Below, one piece after another: positions 7,130-12,371 of a stretch of 21,766 bases of DNA (positions within the stretch are counted from its first letter, which is position 1; each line of letters begins with the position of its first letter). The translations under genes were made by a program, and so were the position numbers. Source of the DNA: a virus; IMG/VR virus record IMGVR_UViG_3300017992_001436, positions 1 to 21,766 of that record; one strand, written 5' to 3'. Below the pieces are notes generated by a model. The model searched no databases, had not been told where the DNA came from, and saw nothing but the letters and a program-made list of their open reading frames with translations.

Positions 7130-7866
7130 GCCCGCACCTCCATGATTTGTAGGTTCCGGTTTTGTAGGAAGAAGCTGCCCCACTTCTTGTGCATATACCG
7201 GCACTGCGCCTGGTGCAACTCGTTGAGGTCCTCTTCCTGGACGATCGCCCACCGCCGCCGCCACGCTCTGTCAAGCGGCTTCCACGGGTGATACACAAGC
7301 ACATCGTGCAAGCAGGCACACTTGAACCCTTGCGACCGGACCTGCAGCGAGAGATCGAGGTCCGACATCCCAGAAGGACCCGGGATACTCTCATCCGCCC
7401 GCAGGTCGTCCAGGCGATCCAGATCGAACATCATGACGTAGCCTGGGCACCAAGGTCTCATCGAGATCCGTTCCAAGTGCGCAGCGCAGTTCGGGTTCGT
7501 GGAGGGATCGGCCAGATAGGCGTCCTTGTCTTTCTCGTCCTTCACCTCAAAGGGCACGAGCATCCCGATGTCCTCGTGCTCTTGCATGACGTCCAGCATC
7601 TTTTGCAGCCAGCCGTCAGTTAGGAACACGAGATCGTCGTCCATGATGACAACGTACCGGGATCGCACGCGGTCCAACACCTTGTTGATGTTTGCGTGAG
7701 CCGTGCCTGGCTCGAACACGTAGATCAGATTGAAGGACCGCCGCGTCCGCTGTGCCAGACTGGCCAGCTGTTCCGGGTGCAGCGGTCCGATGCGTTGCAT
7801 GAACATTCCGAGATCCGGAATCTCTCGCAGCGCAGACGTGGAGACAGTTTCTTTGGGTGCAGCCAT
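7126..7866 (-). CDS. GT-A fold glycosyltransferase (GT2-like)
   Basis: This 246-residue protein resembles family-2-type glycosyltransferases. It has a DDD motif in RYVVIMDDDLVFLTDGWL (76-78) for metal and nucleotide-sugar binding, a following MLVPFEVKD strand, a late acidic motif SDLDLSLQVRSQGF (Asp169/Asp171) in the position of the catalytic base, and His193 in VYHPWKP. It lacks the extreme N-terminal first strand of larger GT2 enzymes, so it is somewhat short. The start ATG 7866 has AAAGGA upstream and lies two bases after the methyltransferase stop. A longer frame to 8124 lies inside that gene. Its end overlaps the RGP start. Donor and acceptor are unknown; the neighbouring RGP suggests a furanose-type donor. 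Confidence 0.85.
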   Translation of the reverse strand: MAAPKETVSTSALREIPDLGMFMQRIGPLHPEQLASLAQRTRRSFNLIYVFEPGTAHANINKVLDRVRSRYVVIMDDDLVFLTDGWLQKMLDVMQEHEDIGMLVPFEVKDEKDKDAYLADPSTNPNCAAHLERISMRPWCPGYVMMFDLDRLDDLRADESIPGPSGMSDLDLSLQVRSQGFKCACLHDVLVYHPWKPLDRAWRRRWAIVQEEDLNELHQAQCRYMHKKWGSFFLQNRNLQIMEVRA

Positions 7867-7868
7867 GA

Positions 7869-8435
7869 TCAGTCCTTTACAAGTACGGCACCAAAGCCTC
7901 GGCAGAATCCGTACTCCAGTTCCTCGCGGTGTGCCTCTATCTCCTGCAAGTGCGTCTTTTGCAGCAAGCTGCGGAACATGGAATCGGTCCAGACTGTCTG
8001 GTGCCAGGACGTGATCCCATGCTCCCACACGGTCAACAGGTGGGGCTCGTGCTGCACCTCCGGCGGCCTCGAATCGAGAGGTATGGTGACTACAATACGA
8101 CCGCTGGGCCGGATCACCCTGCACGCTTCGAGGAGCACGAGGACCGCGGCGTCAAACGGGCAGTGCTCCAGCATTTCCCCGACCACGGCAACCTCGAAGG
8201 ACTCGTCGTCAAACGGCAAGGCGCAGGCGTCCGCTCGCACGAAGTTTGGCACCTCGTACAGACTGAGCCGTTCTTGCGGGTCGTAGTCGTTGATGTCGCA
8301 GTTGACCGCATCGAAGTCGCGGCCGAGTTTCGCCGGATCTTCCTTGCAACCTACATTGACTACCGGCCGAAGCTCGGCGCACTTACGGCGTTGGTAGTCG
8401 TGACAGGGCATCTGAGAGTAATCTGCTTCCGCCAT
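7869..8435 (-). CDS. Class I SAM-dependent methyltransferase (Methyltransf_11-like)
   Basis: This 188-residue methyltransferase has a Rossmann fold. Motif I is VNVGCKEDP (26-34), somewhat degenerate for the usual G-x-G-x-G. Motif II is DAVNCDIND (Asp47). Motif III is FVRADACALPFDDESFEVAVV, and the motif IV/V area is EACRVIRPSGRIVVTIP. These match small-molecule and sugar methylases rather than DNA methylases: there is no (D/N)PP(Y/F). The start ATG 8435 has AAAGGAG ten bases upstream. It is placed directly before the glycosyltransferase and RGP genes, so O-methylation of a sugar or of the glycosylated acceptor is a reasonable inference, not shown by the sequence. Confidence 0.88.
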   Translation of the reverse strand: MAEADYSQMPCHDYQRRKCAELRPVVNVGCKEDPAKLGRDFDAVNCDINDYDPQERLSLYEVPNFVRADACALPFDDESFEVAVVGEMLEHCPFDAAVLVLLEACRVIRPSGRIVVTIPLDSRPPEVQHEPHLLTVWEHGITSWHQTVWTDSMFRSLLQKTHLQEIEAHREELEYGFCRGFGAVLVKD

Positions 8436-8439
8436 CCCA

Positions 8440-8997
8440 CTACGCTCCTTTGGGAGAGGGTGTGTTGCCTTCCAGAATCTCGCGCTCCGTCGCGAGATCC
8501 CGGTTGGCAGCTTTTTCCGCGTCGAACTTCTCGGGATACCGGGATCGCAGCTTGGCGATGTTCCGCTCCATCACGTCTGCCGGATCGAAGCCGGTTGTGT
8601 CGCAGAGAACGGCGTCGTACCACCACCCGTCACCGAGTTCTTCGAAGACGTTGGTCATGTCCAGGTCTTGATCGCAAAACAAGTGCTTTCGTATCGCATC
8701 AAGCAGCTCCAACGCCTCTGTCGCCTTGCCGATAGCGGCATGGACGATCCTCGGGTTTACCTGGAAGCGGACGCGAGGTCGATCGTCTCGGTACACTTCT
8801 CTCCCATATACCCGCTCACCAGCTTTCCGCTCCGACTCGGAACTCACATAGAAGATGCTCTTCTTCAGCAGATCGAGGGTTTCCCCGTCGGCACACATCC
8901 GTCGGAGGAGGTCGTAGAGCATCCCGGCATCTGCAACCACGCAACCCACGATGCTCTCCGTACGAACCGCTTGCGAGATGTATTCCTTCGTGATCAC
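8440..8997 (-). CDS. MazG-like nucleotide pyrophosphohydrolase
   Basis: This is an all-alpha NTP pyrophosphohydrolase-type protein of 185 residues. The metal-binding ExxE...ExxD set is visible: TEALELLDAI (Glu94, Glu97), then EELGDGWWYDAV (Glu120, Asp123). It ends with the family's NIAKLRSRYPEKFDAEKA helix. The N-terminal 80 residues (SIVGCVVADAGMLYDLLRRM) are extra and not recognised. Such enzymes hydrolyse (d)NTPs to monophosphates, and phage versions are thought to influence dNTP quality or alarmone levels. I chose GTG 8997, overlapping the HTH gene stop as GTGA with AGGAGG eight bases upstream. It sits in the same operon as ThyX, fitting a nucleotide-supply role. Confidence 0.88.
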   Translation of the reverse strand: MITKEYISQAVRTESIVGCVVADAGMLYDLLRRMCADGETLDLLKKSIFYVSSESERKAGERVYGREVYRDDRPRVRFQVNPRIVHAAIGKATEALELLDAIRKHLFCDQDLDMTNVFEELGDGWWYDAVLCDTTGFDPADVMERNIAKLRSRYPEKFDAEKAANRDLATEREILEGNTPSPKGA

Positions 8998-9224
8998 GTA
9001 GCAGCCTCCTCTCCGTCGGTAACCTCTTGCTCCTGAAGCTCCGCGGGAATCGGGAAGCCGTGCTCCTTCAGGAACTTCAGCAGGTACGCCCGCGGAATAC
9101 GACGGTCCTGCGATCCAGGCAGGCGGTACCCCTTCAGGCGACCAGAATCGAACCACTTAGACACCGTTCGTGGCGCCACTTGGCAGATCTTGGCCACTTG
9201 CCCAGTTGTAAACGTGGTTGCCAT
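8994..9224 (-). CDS. Helix-turn-helix DNA-binding protein (BldC/MerR-like)
   Basis: This 76-residue protein is essentially one winged helix-turn-helix. FTTGQVAKICQVAPRTVSKW is the turn and recognition helix; RLPGSQDRRIPRAYLLKFL is the wing and following helix. This is the HTH_17/BldC arrangement found in small regulators and excisionases. The wording is close to HTH proteins I associate with planctomycetes, where they often sit in front of a receiver or other domain. Here only the DNA-binding part remains. A GGAGGGT site precedes ATG 9224. It is the second gene of the left operon and could be the operon's own regulator or an excisionase-like factor. No integrase is in view to support the latter. 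Confidence 0.88.
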   Translation of the reverse strand: MATTFTTGQVAKICQVAPRTVSKWFDSGRLKGYRLPGSQDRRIPRAYLLKFLKEHGFPIPAELQEQEVTDGEEAAT

Positions 9225-9266
9225 CTACTCACCCTCCACAAGAAAATGCTCACAGAACGACGGCAA

Positions 9267-10043
9267 CTACGCAGGCATGGGTGGAACCGGAGGAGCAGGT
9301 GCCGGAGCAGGTGCCGGCGGTTCCGGGGTCGGAGCAGGTGCCGGAGCAGGCGCCGGAGCAGGTGCCGGAGCAGGCGCCGGAGCAGGCGCCGGAGCAGGCG
9401 CCGGAGCAGGCGCCGGAGCAGGCGCCGGAGCAGGTGCCGGAGCAGGTGCCGGAGCAGGTGCCGGAGCAGGTGCCGGCGGTTCCGGGGTCGGAGCAGGTGC
9501 CGGAGCAGGCGCCGGCGGTTCCGGGGTCGGAGCAGGCGCCGGCGGTTCCGGGGTCGGAGCAGGCGCCGGCGGTTCCGGGGTCGGAGCAGGTGCCGTCGCC
9601 TCGCCGGTCGACGGCGGCGGATCGGTAACCGGTGCTACCTCTCCCTGCTGCAGCTCCGACTCCACGGCTGCCAGTTGCTTCTCCAGCGACTCGATCTCCC
9701 GATCGACCACGGCCTGCTGAGCCTGGGCGTCTTTGGTCTTGCCGGTCATCTGACTGCGAATCGTGCGAAGACCCTCCAACTGGTGCTGCAGGCGTGCGCG
9801 GCTCGTGCGTGGGCTGGGTTTGGCCGACACAGGCTCACACGTACCTCCTGTCACGTCGAAGAACCGGCTCTTGGCGATGTCGGCGTTCTTGGCAAGGATG
9901 TAGTTCTGGAAATCTCCGTGCGACAGATGGTAGGGTCGCACTCCCCGCTTCCCCTTCGCCGCCGCGCGGGCCTCCTCCAACGTGCTATACGGTCTGAGCA
10001 GGGCCTCGTCCGGTGGATTCCTCTTTGCAGTTTTCTTCGCCAC
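9267..10043 (-). CDS. Coiled-coil protein with long Pro/Ala repeat tail
   Basis: This 258-residue protein has three parts. Residues 1-80 are basic and soluble, starting AKKTAKRNPP with YHLSHGDFQNYILAKNADIA. Residues about 83-133 are a heptad-patterned coiled coil (LQHQLEGLRTI, then DREIESLEKQLAAVESELQ). Residues 150-258 are a nearly pure repeat of APAP and TPEPP units, like the stiff spacers of TonB or other extended linkers. I chose GTG 10043 because AGGAGG lies eight bases upstream. The frame runs back to 10322, but that region carries promoter-like and operator-like sequence. It is the first gene of the leftward operon, so probably strongly expressed. The tail could span a distance such as envelope or capsid, or serve as bait for binding. 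No function is recognised. Confidence 0.82.
   Translation of the reverse strand: MAKKTAKRNPPDEALLRPYSTLEEARAAAKGKRGVRPYHLSHGDFQNYILAKNADIAKSRFFDVTGGTCEPVSAKPSPRTSRARLQHQLEGLRTIRSQMTGKTKDAQAQQAVVDREIESLEKQLAAVESELQQGEVAPVTDPPPSTGEATAPAPTPEPPAPAPTPEPPAPAPTPEPPAPAPAPAPTPEPPAPAPAPAPAPAPAPAPAPAPAPAPAPAPAPAPAPAPAPAPAPAPAPAPTPEPPAPAPAPAPPVPPMPA
9292..9594. repeat. Tandem array of 12-bp and 15-bp units
   Basis: The plus strand shows nineteen 12-bp units GGAGCAGGYGCC (twelve in a row at 9331-9474) and five 15-bp units GGCGGTTCCGGGGTC, the latter mixed in at 9316, 9475, 9514, 9541 and 9568. Read on the minus strand, in frame, the 12-mer encodes Ala-Pro-Ala-Pro and the 15-mer encodes Thr-Pro-Glu-Pro-Pro. 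Units are multiples of three, so copy-number change would alter tail length without frameshift. Near-identity of the units implies recent expansion by slippage or recombination, and assembly of the exact copy number may be unreliable. Confidence 0.97.
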
Positions 10044-10106
10044 GGTCTCTCCTCCTACGGGTTCTCGGTCTACGAGGTTTCGGTATCGTTTCTCCCGACA
10101 ATTCAA

Positions 10107-10112
10107 ATTATA
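10107..10112 (-). promoter_or_regulatory. Candidate leftward -10 (PL1, gene-proximal)
   Basis: The minus strand reads a perfect TATAAT. Seventeen bases upstream is TTCGGA, which matches only three of six positions of TTGACA. It lies 63 bases before the GTG at 10043, giving a short leader. Either this or the distal element below could drive the left operon. Confidence 0.4.
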
Positions 10113-10137
10113 CGAATCTTGCGTGCGTTTCCGAACG

Positions 10138-10172
10138 ATTTTCTGGAAGAAACTCTGGATTTTCCAGAAAAT
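10138..10172. promoter_or_regulatory. Inverted repeat, candidate operator
   Basis: The sequence is ATTTTCTGGAA, a 13-base spacer, then TTCCAGAAAAT: 11-bp perfect arms. The spacer contains a further CTCTGGA, so there are two direct CTGGA cores and one inverted. The element sits upstream of the proximal -10 and just downstream of the distal one, where a bound dimer could block or activate leftward transcription. It has no T-tract after a GC-rich stem, so it is not a terminator. Confidence 0.6.
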
Positions 10173-10199
10173 ACGCGTCAGACGCGATGGGCTGGCCGT

Positions 10200-10205
10200 A
10201 TTATA
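10200..10205 (-). promoter_or_regulatory. Candidate leftward -10 (PL2, distal)
   Basis: The minus strand reads TACTATAATACGG, with a perfect TATAAT. No good TTGACA is found at 16-18 bases upstream; the area holds a small AGAGA/TCTCT inverted repeat at 10212-10226 instead. A poor -35 can indicate an activated or alternative-sigma promoter. Confidence 0.4.
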
Positions 10206-10603
10206 GTAGATAGAGAAACAATCTCTTCGCGTGTGGCGCCCGAGCGCAACGACATTCGGAGCCTCCCCTAACCGCAGCCGGGGTGAGAAGTAGGCTGCTG
10301 CTTCTGCGAGTTTCCAGACCATGATTGGTGTCCGACGTACACGCTGTCTGGCGTATCGCGGTGTGACAGGGTGAAAGCTGCTAGGTCACAGAAATTACTA
10401 GCAGTCGGTGCATGCGCGAGCGATAGCCTCAGCCATGCCTTGCCGCAACGATCTCTTCCCAAAGTCAGCTTTGGTGAAGGGGTCGGTGCGCACTCGCTCC
10501 TGCCTAGCCATGCCTAACGGTACTACCGTTTTCTACGGCAACTATCGTTATCTCTTGGTACGAGGATTGCGCGCTTGTCGGACTTCTGAAAGGAAGGTTC
10601 AGA

Positions 10604-11245
10604 GTGAGTAGTCCGAAGAAGTTCCGGTTTCAACGTAGAAGAGGGAAGAAGTCTCCTAGAGTCCATACGCAGGTTGCTGATGTAACGCTTCCTCTGAAAA
10701 CGGATGCCATTGTTTTAGGAATGATTCGATCTCGGCATCCTAGGAGATCACGAGAGCTGATCATTTCTGTTCTGAACGATTACCTACCGACAGTGAAACC
10801 TCTTAAACGGCGGAAGCTTTTGGAAAGGTGGAGGATTTGTCAGAAACCGGGTTCAAAGCTTCCCTACCCGAGACAACCCTCTGAAGCCGACATTGTGTTC
10901 TACCTGGCAAAGAACATCGAACAAGCCGGTTTCGACGTTCGCCTGGAAGTATCTGTTCGACGAGACGACACGACACACCGGTTTGATCTCGTTGTTTACG
11001 ATGAACACGTAGCTATCCTCTTGATCGAGGTTAAGAAACACGCGCACGGCGCCGTCCGAAGTTGGAAAGGCCAGGAAAGACCCGTTATCGCACCAGGCGC
11101 GCTGGAGAAGCAGCTTGAAAAGTACAGCTGTTTTCGTGTTCCGATTGATGTTGTTTGCGGGATGAAGGCGGCGAAGCAGTACGTCTCCGGTAAGCTATTT
11201 GCGCCCTACAACCGAAGTACCAAGAAACTTTGGCGGATCATTTGA
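10604..11245 (+). CDS. PD-(D/E)XK nuclease-like protein
   Basis: This is a 213-residue protein and the first gene of the right arm. The core RFDLVVY...AILLIEVKKH gives Asp128, then Glu142-Val-Lys144, the D-x(13)-ExK pattern of the PD-(D/E)XK nuclease superfamily. It is preceded by Glu96 in a helix (EADIVFYLAKNIEQ) and followed by an aligned Gln/Lys helix (LEKQLEKYSCF) and a strand (IDVVCGM). The N-terminus is highly basic (KKFRFQRRRGKKSPR), suiting DNA contact. The start GTG has AAAGGAAGG upstream. Possible roles are host DNA breakdown, recombination or repair, or a homing-type nuclease. The fold call is by motif only. Confidence 0.72.
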   Translation: MSSPKKFRFQRRRGKKSPRVHTQVADVTLPLKTDAIVLGMIRSRHPRRSRELIISVLNDYLPTVKPLKRRKLLERWRICQKPGSKLPYPRQPSEADIVFYLAKNIEQAGFDVRLEVSVRRDDTTHRFDLVVYDEHVAILLIEVKKHAHGAVRSWKGQERPVIAPGALEKQLEKYSCFRVPIDVVCGMKAAKQYVSGKLFAPYNRSTKKLWRII

Positions 11246-11248
11246 CCT

Positions 11249-11758
11249 ATGGACACATTTACGATCTATCAGAAAGACATTGCAAAAGCGCGCGAGTTTG
11301 ACAAAGTTTCCGATCAAATCGTTATCCAGAACTTACCGCTTGTTGTCTTTCTGGCGCGCAGGTTTCATAAGGCTCATACAGAAGTCGACATGGAGGAGCT
11401 GGTTGCTGCCGGTAACATCGGTCTTCTGAAAGCGGCACCTAACTACGACGCAAGCCGCAAATCCAAGGAAACCTTTTCTACTTACGCTTCCGCCGTTATC
11501 TACCGGGAGTTTCTCCGAGTTTACGTGGACCACCTCTATCGTGGAGTGCGCGTTCCTCGCAAAACCTATCATCAAGTTCGGGAAGTTCAAACGTTTCTGG
11601 AGAAACAAGGTCGCTTCCCGTCTATTTCGGAAGCAAGCTCGCTGTTTTCTCGTGAAGTCCGGTTGGACTCCACTCGGTGGCAAGAGATCCGTCGAGCGTA
11701 TGTGGCTTTCCAAAACTACGATCAGGTTCCGTCGGACATGATCTGCGAGGAGAACTGA
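11249..11758 (+). CDS. Short sigma-70-like factor lacking region 4
   Basis: This 169-residue protein clearly carries sigma region 2. IVIQNLPLVVFLARRF is followed by VDMEELVAAGNIGLLKAAPNYD (the core-binding helix) and ETFSTYASAVIYREFLRVY, with the Tyr/Ala/aromatic pattern that melts and reads the -10. A region-3-like part follows (VRVPRKTYHQVREVQTFLEKQGRFPSIS). The chain then ends at SDMICEEN, where region 4, the -35 reader, should begin. There is no downstream frame that restores region 4, so it looks genuinely short rather than frameshifted. Its ATG follows the nuclease stop by three bases, with a weak site. It may recognise extended -10 promoters only, or need a partner protein for the -35 side. 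Confidence 0.85.
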   Translation: MDTFTIYQKDIAKAREFDKVSDQIVIQNLPLVVFLARRFHKAHTEVDMEELVAAGNIGLLKAAPNYDASRKSKETFSTYASAVIYREFLRVYVDHLYRGVRVPRKTYHQVREVQTFLEKQGRFPSISEASSLFSREVRLDSTRWQEIRRAYVAFQNYDQVPSDMICEEN

Positions 11759-12348
11759 TGGCAGACGACTGGAGAACTCCGCTTGTACGGGATTTGGCTG
11801 CGAAGGCGTCCGCGATCGGCCTGAACCGGGCCGACCGCGCTGCCGTTGTCCGGCTGATCCACGAACTGGCAGTCGCCGAAGAGCGGTTGCCGGTGGAACA
11901 GCGGATCGGGTATCTGCGTGCTGTGGATTCCTACGGGCCGAAGGGCTTGTCGCAGCTGCATACGCTGGCGAAGAAGTTCTGGCCGGTGTCTGTGCCTTCT
12001 TACGGAGATCGAAGCGTGGCGGCGGAGCCGGTTGCCGTGGCTGACCCAGAACCGCCGACGCCCGAGGTTGTGCCAGTTGAGATCGAGGAGTTCGAGGTCT
12101 GTTACCAGATCCAACTCGACCAGGCGTATTCTCCAGAAGGAGTGCTTGAACGCGTCGAGCAGTTTGTTGGCGGGCACATCCGAGATCGCTCGTTTCAGGC
12201 AGATGCGATTCTTCAGAGAGACGTCGAGTACGACCTCCTCTGCCGGCAGACGTGTCCGGTGCCGGAGGTGACCGAGTTACTCTTGAGCATACCATGGGTG
12301 CAAGACGTGCTGTCGAAGCCGGTTAGTTTGCATGGCCGGCGCCTGTAG
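11758..12348 (+). CDS. Hypothetical protein downstream of short sigma
   Basis: I do not recognise this 196-residue protein. The ATG at 11758 shares one base with the TGA of the sigma gene, and GGAG lies eight bases upstream, so translation is coupled to the short sigma. The N-terminal 75 residues are helical (VRDLAAKASAIGLNRADRAAVVRLI and EERLPVEQRIGYLRAV). A Pro/Val/Glu-rich linker follows at about 85-108. A C-terminal domain then has strands (EFEVCYQIQLD) and helices (EVTELLLSIPWVQDVLS). Being coupled to a sigma that lacks region 4, it is a candidate partner subunit. No helix-turn-helix is evident, so this is only a positional idea. Confidence 0.75.
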   Translation: MADDWRTPLVRDLAAKASAIGLNRADRAAVVRLIHELAVAEERLPVEQRIGYLRAVDSYGPKGLSQLHTLAKKFWPVSVPSYGDRSVAAEPVAVADPEPPTPEVVPVEIEEFEVCYQIQLDQAYSPEGVLERVEQFVGGHIRDRSFQADAILQRDVEYDLLCRQTCPVPEVTELLLSIPWVQDVLSKPVSLHGRRL

Positions 12349-12371
12349 TAAGCAGAAACACGGAGGACGTA

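Larger units (their letters stand above)
10044..10603. other. Divergent intergenic control region
   Basis: This 560-bp stretch separates the two outward-facing operons and I see no convincing gene in it. Short frames at 10268-10462 (minus) and 10408-10611 (plus) lack ribosome sites and familiar sequence. It holds two perfect leftward TATAAT hexamers (10107-10112 and 10200-10205), an 11-bp-arm inverted repeat between them, and weaker inverted repeats. Those weaker repeats are CTGCTAG/CTAGCAG at 10378-10404, TGTGAC/GTCACA at 10362-10390, and AACGGT/ACCGTT at 10516-10530. A 10-bp direct repeat AGCCATGCCT lies at 10431 and 10506. A clear rightward sigma-70 promoter is not obvious, so the right arm may use a non-canonical or phage-sigma promoter. 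Confidence 0.75.

Noticed and set aside
9292-9594. Possible CRISPR array
   Set aside because: Units are 12 and 15 bp, contiguous, with no unique spacers, and they encode a protein repeat.
9190-9720. Gly-Ala repeat frame on the plus strand
   Set aside because: It is the complementary reading of the Pro/Ala repeat. The minus frame has the ribosome site, coiled coil and normal N-terminus.
9027-10271. 414-codon Arg/Ser-rich plus-strand frame
   Set aside because: It is a by-product of the GC-rich 12/15-bp repeat read on the other strand; it crosses three well-supported minus-strand genes.
10044-10322. N-terminal extension of the Pro/Ala-tail gene to 10322
   Set aside because: The GTG at 10043 has a strong AGGAGG. 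The extension covers two TATAAT boxes and the operator-like dyad.
10274-10404. Apparent family of inverted repeats all with 13-base spacers (10274-10298, 10378-10404) like the 10138 dyad
   Set aside because: Arms of 6-7 bp are expected by chance in a region this long and the arm sequences are unrelated. Only the 11-bp dyad is noteworthy.
10516-10534. AACGGT-ACT-ACCGTTTTC as a terminator
   Set aside because: The stem is only 6 bp and not GC-rich, and the T-run is four bases. A leader attenuator is possible but not supported.
10408-10611. 67-codon plus-strand frame before the nuclease gene
   Set aside because: It has no ribosome site, no recognisable sequence and lies in the control region.
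11333-12295. 320-codon minus-strand frame
   Set aside because: It is antisense to the short sigma and its coupled neighbour, with shadow-like composition.
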